From contig OZ024733.1 in NCBI GenBank assembly GCA_964016875.1, positions 21,123,324 through 21,187,323 on the forward strand: a stretch of 64,000 bases of DNA, given 5' to 3'. The translations under genes were made by a program, and so were the position numbers. Within the stretch, counting starts at the first letter, position 1; every line of letters begins with the position of its first letter. This DNA is from Fallopia convolvulus. Lineage: Eukaryota; Streptophyta; Magnoliopsida; Caryophyllales; Polygonaceae. The notes under the pieces are model-generated. The model searched no databases and was not told the origin of the DNA. It saw only the letters and a list, made by a program, of their open reading frames with translations. Positions 1-10,560 of the stretch are shown here, piece by piece.

Positions 1-1410
1 ATTCAAGACTCAAACTCGGGTTGTACCGGAAAAGGATAGATAAATAAATTATAATCAATTTATTTCCGTTTCAAGATTAAACACTACAAATTATTATGTC
101 CTTCTAATAATTTGTCAAAAGCTTGCTTGACTTAATCCGGCTTTATAACTTAACCAATTTGATAAATCACGCTTTACGAGATTTAATATGAAAATCCAAC
201 TTTGAATGATATTATCCCAAAAATCATTCTATGATGTAAGTCAGGCTCGAAAGACGGAAATTACCTAGCGATACGCCTTCGGGATTTGCTTGCACGCAAA
301 TCGAGGCGGCACGCAAAGCAAGGCAACGCACAAAACGAGGCAACATGTGAATCAAAATGATCCATCGGAATCCATGGAACGCATACCGAGGCAAACCCGG
401 ATCCAAACACCTTTCCCTTTTCCTTTTAAAACCCAAAGAGGTCGGAAATAAAGTGAGCGACAAGCCAACTTCGCCGATTGCTTGAAGCTTCGTCTGACGT
501 CCGTTTTGAGTGATTCAAGCGACAGTTAGAAGTACTAATCACCGTCTTTCTACTGTTGGCAACGAAACTTTAAGTGGTGGAGGGAATACGGAGAACGAAG
601 GGGATAGAAACAGCTCTCCGAAGCTGAATTTCTTGACAAAGAAATCAGCAGCAAAGCTGTCCGTGAAAGCCTGTTCGTCGGCTTCTACCGGAGATACCAG
701 GGGCGGAGTGGCCGCGGAACTTGCGACAGCTAAGTATAGATACCCCCCTATACCAACTGTAAGTGATGGAGGCCATATAGGGTCCCGTAAGTCTGCATAC
801 GAAGCCCCCGAAAACAGCTCCTTAACAACGAGTTTCCGGGCTGAAACTCAGTGTTCGTCGAGCTAGTTTTGTCGGCTATTGGTGGCCACACCAGGCAGAG
901 AGTAGCGCGACTAACGTCGATAGTTGGAAGCCCACGTTTCCACCTTCAAACTGTTGGCAACGGCTCCGATTTTGGTTGCCGCAAGATGGAGAATGAAGCC
1001 CGCGAAAACCACTCGTCACCAACATCGAGAAATCTGGAAAACCAGTACCACGAACTGATTTGGTGGATTTTGGCTCGTTTCTTGAATCCTTTCTCCACAA
1101 TTGATTGAGGAATATTATAGATCTCTTCTCCCTCGAAATATAGCAACTTGAATCACCAATTTTGGTTAAGAAACGACTTCACAATCGAATTTTGAAGTTT
1201 TGACCAAAATTAGGTCGAAACCGGGAGGTTTTCGGTTCCCATCCTCCTCCCTCCTCTCGAGATTAAGCCTTTAACCTCTTTTATAGCCTTTCTTGCCTCT
1301 TTTCCTGGTCATGCCAATGCTAGAAGATCGACACGAGGTTTGCTTGGCTTTATATAAAGGGGATGGAAGAAGACAAATACAATTCGATTTGTATAAGAGA
1401 TAAGATCAAG
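1..1410. other. Unassigned repeat-like DNA, no gene recognised
   Basis: Short open frames exist on both strands, but none shows a recognisable domain, a compositional shift or a plausible gene structure. Two stretches (about 640-830 and 860-1020) look like diverged relatives of one another, sharing wording around 'GAAGCCC.CGAAAAC'. A TATA-like TTTATATAAAGG lies near 1348 on the plus strand. The stretch may be a degenerate LTR or the 3' flank of the Tat-lineage remnant to its right, but I found no terminal motif or target duplication to show it. Confidence 0.4.
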
Positions 1411-1540
1411 ACACGCCAATCTAGAAGATATGGCACACATATCTAAAAGATAAGATAGGCATGCACACATATCTAGAAGATAAGATAGGCATGCACACAT
1501 ATCTAGAAGATGAGATAGACATGACACGCATATCTTGAAG
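1411..1540. repeat. 30-bp tandem repeat, about four units
   Basis: A 30-bp unit containing the words ATCTAGAAGATAAGATAGGC and ATGCACACAT repeats head to tail at about 1411, 1441, 1471 and 1501. The two central units are nearly identical and the outer ones are diverged. No gene overlaps it. It is a minisatellite of the kind seen in LTRs and untranslated regions. Confidence 0.8.
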
Positions 1541-1799
1541 ATAATGGATAAGATCAAAACTTTTACAAGTCTATCTTCATTCCATTAAGAAACGAGATTA
1601 CTTAATGACTAAGAAACAAGTTGGTAGATAAGTTTGACAACTGGAAGATTTTTAATACATAAAATCTTAGTAAACCGAGGTTACCCGAGATTACTTAATA
1701 GCTACGAAATCTCGGCACGAATTTCGAGAAACATTAAAAATCAAGGATATTAAAATAAAGAATTAAAGTAATATCTTTTTTATTAAAAAGAGCAGATAT

Positions 1800-3094
1800 T
1801 ACAGGGCCATGCTGGATGTTGGCATGCTTTTGGCACCCGTCACACCTTTGAACGTAAGCCCTCGCGTCCTGCTTGAAGGTGGGCCAAAAATACCCCAAGT
1901 GGGCGATTTTGTGCGACAAGGCACGCCACCCGGGGTGGCCGCCGGAGACCCCTTCATGTGCTTCGAACAGGATGTGTTCCACGGCCTCGGTCGGCACACA
2001 TAGAAAGTTAGGCTCTGCAAAACCTTGTCGATAGAGCCGTCTGCCGACGACACAATATCGAGCCGCCTGCATTTTGAGCTTTCTAGCCTCAGTGGGATCC
2101 TCAGGAAGGACGCCGCTTTCCACATATCGCGTGATGGGAACCCTCCAATCCCCGAGTTTGACGGAGAGAACCTTGCTAGTCACACTGCGCGAGAACTTTC
2201 TTTCCACCATCACACGGTTGCCCACCTCCAAGGGAAGGGCCGACCCTAGCCTTGCGAGAGCATCTGCCTTTGTGTTCGTAGCGCGTGGAACGGATTCTAC
2301 CGCGAATGTTTCTAGGCAAGATACCAAGGCTTTGACTTTTTCTCGGTACGCGGGCAAAGAACCCCGCCCTGGTATCATACTGTCCATTCAACTGTCGCGC
2401 CACCAATTCGAAATTGGTGTACACCCTGATCTTGCGAGCCCTGCTGAGCAGCGCCATCTCTATCTCGACTATCATGGCCTCATACTCAGCCTCGTTATTG
2501 GTGGCGTCGAAGGCGAAGTTAAGGGCATAGTCCGTCTCGATTGAGGGACCGACGAGAAATACGCAAGCCCCGCCTCCGGTGTTGCACCGCGAGCCATCAA
2601 CAAATACCTTCCACTCCCTGAGCTCTCGTCAGTTTCGGGGAAGGTAACTTCCACCATGAAGTCAGCGAGGGTCTGCCCCTTCATTGCAGTCCTGCGGAGG
2701 TAGCTGATGTCGAACTCGGAGAGCTCGACCGCCAGTTCGTCATCCGCCTAGAGAGGGCGGGCTGGTGGAGGATTTGCCGAAGTGGGATATCGGAGAGAAC
2801 TTGGATAGGGTGTGCGTAGAAGTAAGGGCGCAGGCGCCTCACGGCAATTACCACAGCCAGGGCCATTTTTTCTGCCGAGGAGTACCGCTGCTCCGCAGGT
2901 TGGAGCACGCTGTTGATGAAATAGATAGGGTGCATCGCCTTTCTTGTTAGCACGACGTTGACCATCTCTGGGCTTACGGCCACGTATAGCTGCAAGTCCT
3001 CGCCCGCCTCTGGGGGCGACAAAGTGGGGAGCCTCGTCAAGAATGCCTTCAACCCCAAAAAAGTGAGCTCTAGTTCTTCGTCCCAAACAAACAA
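1800..3094 (-). pseudogene. Ty3/gypsy Tat-lineage pol remnant (RT-RNase H, second RNase H, integrase zinc finger)
   Basis: Reading right to left, 3094-2681 encodes the end of reverse transcriptase with its RNase H (FVWDEE, PIYFINSVLQPAEQRYS, YFYAHPIQVLSDIPLRQIL). 2684-2176 encodes a second, archaeal-type RNase H in broken frames (QTLADFMVE, ATNNEAEYEAMIVE). 2387-1800 encodes the linker and integrase zinc-binding region (FEAHEGVSGGHPGWRALSHKI, then YVQRCDGCQKHA). Having two RNase H domains in a gypsy pol is the hallmark of the Tat/Ogre branch. At least two frameshifts separate the blocks, there is no catalytic integrase core, and gag, protease and the front of RT are missing. The right edge (about 3095-3104) fuses directly to a truncated LTR, and the left edge stops near 1800 in AT-rich DNA. 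It is a dead fragment. Confidence 0.85.
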
Positions 3095-3103
3095 CAGCGA
3101 GGT

Positions 3104-3838
3104 TATAAACGACGAGTTTATGACCTAGATCTTTCTCGAAGGATTCGAGGTCTCGATCTAACAAGATTCGAGACCTCCTAAATACTGAGAGATTCTACCA
3201 CTTAACAGATTATTAACGAGCTCTACCCTGGTAGTAAGCCTAATCGTGATGTCTTGTGGCGAGGTCGAAGAGTTGATTATGCACGCGGGGATTGTGGTCT
3301 GCGAAGTGATGTAGCGAGATCTTTGAAAGAGACGAGGTCTCTTTGGGCGACTTGAAGTTGTTTTGTGGACCTTCACTTGGCTGTAGCGTGATTTTTAACG
3401 ATGATTCAACACGTCGATCTCAACGAACAAGATAGTTCTTGAGTTCAAGATGTTTTTTGACCCTCTTCTACCTTTGAGGTTCTCCTCTATTTATAGAGGT
3501 TTAAGGAACATGGTTTTGATATTTGCTCGATGTGGGACGCCTGAGATCAGGCTCTTTGATTGGTCGAGAGTGAGGCAGTTGGTCATTGGTTGAGAATATG
3601 GTGGTCGCTGAGTGGTTGAATGGGGTGGGAATGTCAGCTTTTGAACAACGAGGTTTAGACCTCGTGACCAAGGTCTGGAGGCCTCGCAAGGGTAGGAATC
3701 TGCCTTTTTTAAGATGGGTATGGAAAAGGCCTTTGAGTTTAATCTCGGGAATCCCACTAGATCCCGCTATTCCTCGTACTCCTATCCCACTGTTCATATT
3801 CTGCGACTTTTCCCACCATCACATCCCGAATGTGAACA
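3104..3838 (-). mobile_element. Truncated LTR of the Tat-lineage element (copy D1)
   Basis: This block matches 13655-14403 almost base for base. On the minus strand it begins TGTTCACATTCGGGATG and carries a TATA box, as expected for a minus-strand LTR. Compared with the longer copy, about 95 bp at its 3' end plus the PBS, gag and most of RT are missing, because it joins straight to RT-RNase H at about 3100. The overlapping 88-98 aa frames are shadows of the LTR and resemble no protein. Confidence 0.75.
3487..3496 (-). promoter_or_regulatory. TATA box in Tat LTR copy D1
   Basis: The minus strand reads CCTCTATAAATAGAGGAG, a strong TATA box inside an LTR. It sits roughly 340 bp from the LTR 5' end. 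The same site is kept in the second copy at 14052-14061. Confidence 0.6.
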
Positions 3839-4262
3839 GATGTATGGATGTACATAAAAACTAATCGCATGTGCATCAATAACTGAACGCATGTGCATAG
3901 ATATAAGTATGTACACCAAAATAATCGAATTATGCATCATATATATATATATATGCCACTAACAGTATATGTATCAAAACTAGCTAACTATAGGTGGAAG
4001 CTTATGCACACTGTCATTCATGCACATAACTAAAGTCGAAAAATAATATATAAGTTTAAAATAGAGGCACAATGTGATTTTGAAAAATCGATGCAAATTC
4101 TACTAGTTTTGATGGATATTTAAGGCAAAACTTATGTACATGTTGTGCACACCACCAATAACGTTTGTAGAAAGACGGTTCCATTGGATTTTGCTGATAA
4201 GAAACCTTTAGTATTTAAAGTCTTCTATGAATTGTTTAAAGTAAAAGACCAATGGAGTTGTC
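3839..4262. repeat. Shared flank, duplicated at 14404-14853
   Basis: AT-rich, non-coding sequence that follows the Tat LTR in both copies and leads into the gypsy C pol 3' end. The two copies differ by short indels, including an (AT)n tract near 3940 and an extra stretch near 14670. Being common to both blocks, it shows that the Tat LTR was already in place when the block was duplicated. Confidence 0.7.
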
Positions 4263-4542
4263 CACATTGGCGGATTTACTTAGTGCCCAGTGGGGGCTGT
4301 TGATGCAGTGAAGCCAGCCATGTCTCCTACCGACGTCGAAGAGTTGATTCGAGTGCCATCTGATGGACCAATTACTAAAAGTCGGGCTAAGAAGATTGCT
4401 CAAGGCACAACAACGATCTTGGTTCGATGGCAGCAATTGTTGAGGGGTCCACCAAGACGAGATGGGTCACTTGCATTCGACATCAACTAAGCCCGGATTC
4501 AATGGATTCACTATATGGGCTGAGTTTCACACTATTTCCTTA
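4263..4542 (+). pseudogene. 3' end of gypsy C pol (first copy)
   Basis: Encodes the C-terminal tail of the gypsy C polyprotein: MSPTDVEELIRVPSDGPITK, then SRAKKIAQGT. It matches 12980-13217 and 44355-44600. This tail lies downstream of the integrase core and ends near the polypurine tract. The frame breaks after LVRW relative to the other copies. A Mutator-like element interrupts the block at 4553. On the far side, 5803-5859 continues the same untranslated sequence into the LTR. Confidence 0.8.
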
Positions 4543-4552
4543 TTTAGAAAAA

Positions 4553-5792
4553 GGCCTAAAACATATACGGCCCCTTTTACTTGTGTGGATTGGTCATTTA
4601 GACACCTCAATTTTGTTTTGGTCGATTAAACACTTGAACTTAGCAATTGTGTTCTATTAAATACCTCCGTGCTGATGTGGTATGATGTGTGAGATTCACT
4701 CTCTCTAGGGCAAGTGAGGACCATTATTTATACTGATGTGGATATTTAGTTAAACATAAAAATCTCTTTACTTTCCTTTTTTCTTTTCTTTTCTTTTCCA
4801 AAATTCAATATTTTCGTTCTTTGACTGCAACTTCATCGTTTCTGCCATGCCTTCTCTGTCTAGCTCTACAAATCTCCGCCATGCCGCACAGTCAACGTCT
4901 CAATCTCCATCTTTGTTTCGTTTCTCCATGCCTTTGGAATAGCTCCGATTTGGACCATCAATTTGGATGCACATATTTGAACCATCAATTTGGGACATGT
5001 TTTCACAAATCAAAATCAAGCACGAAAACGCAAATAATTTGCACTCAAATTATGGGACAACCATGAATTTCATTAGATCTACTCATATATTCAAACAATT
5101 TCAAGATTCAAGCCACACAAGCACAAATTTCGAATCTGAAAATTTTTAGTTCAAGAACGAACCCTAATTTTTAATCCAATTTTTTGCTCCAAAAATAAAC
5201 TTGAACACGCTTAATAAGCCAAAAGAATGCTAGATTAAATCAAAATCATCCCAATATCATGAATCAAGCTTTCAATTCAAGCCAAAAATTTTGAGGACGA
5301 TCATCGGCTCGTCGATGCGGCCCGGTGGAGGAGCCCGGTGGAGGATAGATCTAGTTGGAAACTTGCGGCCAGGAGGACGATCTAGTCGGAATCACCCCGG
5401 AGGAATCAGATCTGGTTGGGGGCCCGAGGAATAAAGTCATCGGCCGACGGTGCCTTTGAGCCACTGTTGGAGTCGGCGAGCGTCACCGTTTGACGGACGA
5501 AGAAGACCACGAACAACATCAGAATATACATATATTTTTTCTTTTTGTATTTTTTATTTTATTAAAATAGTGGTGTTTACATGTGGCATCTACATGTCAC
5601 ATCTACGTGTCATGACATGGCATATAATATTGACTAGTCAGCGTGCGTGTAAAACACTTGACAATGTGTTGAGTGACGAGGTATTTAATAGAACACAATT
5701 GCTAAGTTCAAGTGTTTAATCGACCAAAACAAAGGTGAGGTGTCTAAATGACCAATCCACACAAGTACAGGGGGCCGTATATGTTTTAGGCC
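4553..5792. mobile_element. Non-autonomous Mutator-like element (1240 bp)
   Basis: The ends are long terminal inverted repeats of about 115 bp beginning GGCCTAAAACATATACGGCC, with only a few mismatches between arms. A 10-bp target duplication TTTAGAAAAA sits at 4543-4552 and 5793-5802. The homologous empty site survives in the other gypsy C copy at about 44584-44600, where the same sequence runs through with no insert. The interior encodes nothing recognisable. Long TIRs with a 9-10-bp duplication are typical of Mutator-like elements. No transposase is present, so it must have moved in trans. Confidence 0.88.
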
Positions 5793-5859
5793 TTTAGAAA
5801 AATGTATTAGCTTGTCTCACTTTAGGGCTGAATTTAGTAAGTGACCGGGTGAGATAAGT

Positions 5860-6688
5860 TGTTACATGGGTCAAAGTCAACCCTTTGACTTGACCAATCT
5901 AAATATGAAAAATATCAACTTTATATCTTTATTTATATGGGACGATTTTTATTAGTTGTTAAAGAGATATTTTCAACCAATAGGCTTATGTTAGTTGGTT
6001 GATAATCTCTCTCCTATGTTTTTATTATCTTTTAGATATTTTAAGTTTGTTAGGATATTTTCCTTAAATAAATAAATCACCCATGATTTATTTTTTTTAA
6101 GGGAGATCTAGTTAGTTAAGCTTTAGATATTTTATTATATCTTGGGAAGCAAGACATGGGCCAAATCTATCTATTAGGGCCAACCATGTGATGCCTTTCT
6201 CTCCAAGTAAGACTCTTTTGTATGCACTATTTATACTTTGGTTTTTCATTAATAAAAATGAGCTTGAGAGAGATTAAACCCAAATTGGTGTAATCTATCT
6301 CTTGGGCCTAAAACAACTACACGTGTGATTGCAATTGTGGAGACTCCATTCGATCATCAACTTCTCACGATCTCTCTTCTCTCTTTGTTTCAAATCTGAA
6401 TTGTGGTTTTGATCAATTAGATTGTTCTAAGTTGATTGTTAAAGATCAAACTTAGTTAATCATTCGGATTTAGCATTAGAGCCAATCCGTTTGAACTATC
6501 AAGTTGATTAACGCTAGAATTCCGATCGATTCATTCATTCAACGTTCAATTCAGTTTTCGTTACTTGTTCTACAAGCAATTAACTTTGTTAGCAAATTCA
6601 GGTTGGAACTAGCATTACAAGGCAAGATCGAGACTTTGTGGATCATATACGAGATTTCGAAGGAGCGATCCGAGGCAATCACGTATCA
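5860..6688 (+). mobile_element. Gypsy C LTR, left copy (829 bp)
   Basis: Begins TGTTACATGGG and ends ACGTATCA. It is followed by a TGGTATCA primer-binding word and preceded by a purine-rich GGGTGAGATAAG tract. The second LTR at 44652-45480 is also exactly 829 bp and roughly 96-97% alike by eye. A TATA-like CTATTTATA (about 6227) and an AATAAAA signal (about 6252) lie inside. The small frame at 6504-6722 crosses the LTR/PBS edge and is not a gene. Internal sequence of the same family lies on the left, so this LTR is shared in a tandem or recombined array. Confidence 0.85.
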
Positions 6689-6690
6689 AG

Positions 6691-6698
6691 TGGTATCA
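6691..6698 (+). other. Gypsy C primer binding site (weak)
   Basis: TGGTATCA directly after the LTR matches the start of the usual tRNA-iMet binding site TGGTATCAGAGC. The following bases do not match, so the site is short or decayed. Confidence 0.6.
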
Positions 6699-7932
6699 TT
6701 CATCAAGCGTCTCGCCAAGTAATTTCTTCTTTCCTTAATTTTCTTTCTACTCAATTTAATTCAGTTTTTGATCCCAAAGTTTACACCTTTAACCAAGTTG
6801 CAATTTTTGCGACCTAAAGATTGAATTTTCCCCCTTCAATCTCACTTAAGCCGGGCACCACCACCCTTAAAACCGCCGGCGATCACCATTATTGGTGTCG
6901 CTCTCCACCATCGCTCAGTTACCCTAATCACCACCATCATTCTGCCACCACAACCACCCTATTCCGACCATCACTAACCCTAATCGCCAACCCCAACCCT
7001 CCAAACCCTAACCTTAGCCCGCGGCAAACCCATAACCGAAACCCTAATCCTGCGCAAACCCTAAACCTAATTCCCTTATTGATTGCTTGCCCCCCAAGTA
7101 ATTAACTACATAGGAGATTTTTAAGGGATTTTGTGCATGTTTATGGTTAAATTGGTTGAGTTTATTTGCAATATAGATTAGCGATTGTTTTCATACAGTT
7201 TTATGAGTTTTTCATTCATATTGCATGATTGATAGCGATTCATATTGCTTGTTCAATATTTGTTGATTTTTTTATTGCATCCCCATAAATTCGACCCTAC
7301 CCCTTTCTTCTTTGTTAATTTGGCTTCTAGTTGGTGTCATTGGTAGTTAAAGTCACTTAGTATATAAAAAAAATCAGTTCGTTTCTGCCATTGTTGTTTG
7401 CATTCGTTATTTGCATTGCTTTGCTTTGTTTTGTTCATTCTAGCACAAGAGTAGTTTGTGCATAAAGTAAAAAAAAAGAAGTGATCTACCCCTGCTAGTT
7501 TCAAGCCACTTTCACCCCTAGTGATTGCTTGCTAGAAAAGTAGCTAAGTAAAATCACTTTGAAGAAAAATTAGTGACAAAATAAAAGTCACTTTAGCCTA
7601 CCTTATTTTTCTGTGCTTGCATGCATTAATTGGCTTTATTAACTTGCATAGAGTCAATTGAGAGATTGCTTGTGTTTGAAAGCTTATAAAGGGATATATT
7701 ACATTGCTTGTCTTATTGCATACTCGCTATTTGCTTGAACTGCATATTTTCCTTTATTTATAATTAGAACACCATATCTACACCTTTGCTCCCTCATTTC
7801 AACCCAAAAACTAAATTAGTTGATTGGATTGCTTTGAGAAAAGTTTTGGCTTGATTAAGGTGTGATATTGCTTGTTGTGATTTGCTTTAGAACACACAAC
7901 TCTCTCTCGTTTTCTTGCTTGTTTTCAGGACA
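6699..7932 (+). other. Gypsy C untranslated leader
   Basis: About 1.2 kb between the PBS and gag. It includes a C-rich stretch (6840-7090) with scattered CCCTAA/AACCCTAA words and a low-complexity, T-rich stretch (7100-7900). The frame at 6821-7105 is Pro/Thr/Asn-rich and looks like translated simple sequence. No structured gene is seen. Confidence 0.6.
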
Positions 7933-10553
7933 ATGGTGATCCCAACTGAGCCTAACCCAGCTGAACTGAATCTTACTAAGGAGGCAATCCATTTCATTAG
8001 GTTGTCCATTAGTGAGAGCGTAAGAGAAGGGCAACAACGAGCTGCGGAAGTCGCAACTGTAGCGCTGAACCCAAGAATGCAGCATATTGAGGAGCAACTT
8101 GCCATATTAATAGAAACATCTCAGCTAGCATCAAAGGCAAACACCATTTAGAAGATGAAGAGCATGATGTGCTTGCTAGCTACAACAAAGAGCATAATCT
8201 ACCTGGCCAATACTCACCAAGTGGCAGCCGAGGTAGAGGAAGAGGCAACGGGGCGAGGCAACCGCCGGTTACACACCAACAACCCTATACTCAGCAATTG
8301 GCACGGTTTCCTCAAGCCACTCATCATCAACAACAACAATACAACAATCCTATTGATGATGTGACTTATGGCTATCTCGGGGAAGAAATACGCCCATGGC
8401 ATCCTCCCCTTGATGATTTTTACAACCAAGCTGAGGTTTTAGAAGATATTCCACCGGCTTATGGAGTACAAAGGCAAGCCAACAACAACACTAATCAGAA
8501 TGTCAATCAAATTGGCAAGTGTGACATAAAGATCAAAATCGAGCCATTCAGCAGAGAGCTCAATCCGGAGAAGTATCTAGAGTGGGAACAAGCTACAAAC
8601 TTCATTCTAGATCACATGGGCTATGAAGAATGGGAGAAAGTTGTTGTTGTTATTATTCACTTCGTTGGGACCGCTAGAAATTGGTGGTTCCGAATGAAGG
8701 AAGATAGAATCCGAAAGGCCTTGCCACCTATTGAAACTTGGGGCCAGCTGAAGTTTGTCATGAGAAAGAAGTATGTGCCAGAAGAACACACCGAGAACAT
8801 GAGGCTTAAAGTTGTCACATGCAAACAAGAAACCAAGTCTCCAACTGAGTACTTCAATGAGCTTGAAGATTTGAGCTTCAAGGCTGGAATTCATCACTCC
8901 CAAAGGTCTCTAAGGACCCAATTCATGGATGGACTGAATCAATCCATTAAAGACACTTGAGATTCAACAAATCAAGGATCTCAATGCATTAGTGCATTCA
9001 GCCCAACTACTATATGAGCAGCAGCAAAGGAAGAAGAAGGAAGCTTGGAACGCACCAAAGAGGTATACTCCTAATCCTAGTTCAAATTCCAATTCTTATT
9101 CTTCTAACCCTTCTATGCAGCAAAAGGGAGCTTTTAGCTCACCTAAACCAGCAGGTTCTCAATGCCAAAGAGGTCCCACAAATGCACCTCAAACGCAGCA
9201 AAGGACTCGTGACATACTTTATTACAAATGTCAAGGAAGAGGTCATTATGCTAAGGATTGTCCAAACCAAAAGCAAGTGCTCCTTACAACTAATGGTGGT
9301 TATGTGAGTGATGAAGAAATACCTCCAAATCAAGTGGAGGAGGAGGGTAATGGACAAGAAGAGGAGGATGTGGAGGCCATAGAACTGGATTGCACCGAAC
9401 AACCTTTAACCTTGGTAACCATGCGTACTCTTACTTTACAAGACACACCTAGGCTAGATCAAAGAGAAAATATTTTTCATACTAGGTGTACTGTGAAGAA
9501 TCAAGTGTTATGCATGATAATTGATAGTGGTAGCTGCTGTAACATTATTAATGCTAAGGTAGTTGATCACTTACAATTAAAAACTCAACCTAGGGCTACT
9601 AGTTATGGTCTCAATGGCATAAATGATTCAGATGGTTCTAATCTTGTTACTCATCAGTGCTTAGTTCGTGTTTCCATTGGTAATCATGTTGATGATATCA
9701 TGTGTGATGTGGTAAACATGGAATGCACTCATATCTTGTTAGGTAGACCATGGTTATTCGATAGGAGAGTTATTTATGATGGCATGCTTAATACCTATTC
9801 GTTTAACTATGACGAGAGGAGAGTGTCTCTTCTAGCATTGTCACCCCAACAAGTTTTACAGGACCAGGTACGTCGAGACCAAGCTAGGGAACTTAGGCGT
9901 TCCAAGGAAGAGAAGGAAGAGGTCGAATCTGCGGCCAAAGCAGCGGCGCAACGCTCGGCGTCCGGCGCATCGTCAAACAACACCGGCGTTTCCCAGTCTC
10001 CACCCGGGCGTTCTGGCTCAAATTTTAGGACAACATCAAGAACAAGTGGAGCTAATGAATGGGACGAAAAACGCCGAGAAAAGCCTCCTAATTCGTCAAA
10101 TGTGTCAAGTGCTACTTCAGATAGTGCAACTGAGACGAAAACGGGGCCATCTCCCAAACCACTCAAGCGTTTTGGCTCAAATTTTGGGAGCAATTCAGAG
10201 ACTCAGAGAGCTACAAATCAGAAAGAAGAAAGCCTGCAAAAGGAGCCAAAAATCGGCTTAAAAGGCAGTGTAGAAAAGCGCTCTCTAATAGCACAGTCTA
10301 GTACTTCTTTCCCTACTTCCTTTTGTTTACTTCTTATAAGGAAAGAGATACTAATCCTTAACCAAGACATCTCTCATCTTCCAAAGTGTATTCAGGATTT
10401 ATTACAGGAATTTGAAGATGTTATGCCTGAAGAGTTGCCACAAGGCCTTCCACCAATTAGAGGCATTGAGCATCAAATTGATTTGGTGCTCGGAGCTTCT
10501 TTACCAAACCGTGCAGCATATAGAGCAAGTCCAGAGGAAACTAGTGAGCTTTA
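7933..10553 (+). pseudogene. Gypsy C gag and protease (broken)
   Basis: The probable start is ATG at 7933 (MVIPTEPNPAELNL). The frame stops near 8149, resumes in another frame from 8169, and stops again after GLNQSIKDT at 8958. The gag core runs over 8520-8958 (NPEKYLEWEQATNFILDHMG, YFNELEDLSF). A CCHC zinc knuckle CQGRGHYAKDC lies near 9227-9260, followed by an aspartic protease with active-site DSG (IIDSGSCCNIINAKVV, about 9520). The stretch 9900-10260 is rich in Ser/Glu/Lys and low in complexity. The N-terminal RT lead-in (ELPQGLPPIRGIEHQIDLV) ends at a stop at 10552. In a live element, gag packages the RNA and protease cuts the polyprotein. Several stops make this copy inactive. Confidence 0.85.
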
Positions 10554-10560
10554 AAGACAA

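Noticed and set aside
510..1108. Two overlapping plus-strand frames of 118 and 85 aa
   Set aside because: Ser/Thr/Asn-rich, no motif, overlapping antisense frames of similar length, no promoter or splice context. Not supported as genes.
3586..3864. 92-codon frame repeated at 14151-14429
   Set aside because: Conserved only because it lies in the duplicated Tat LTR. Antisense frames of equal length exist and no domain is visible.
6821..7105. CCCTAA words as a telomere
   Set aside because: Units are irregular and interspersed with other C-rich sequence; a telomere would show long uniform CCCTAAA runs.
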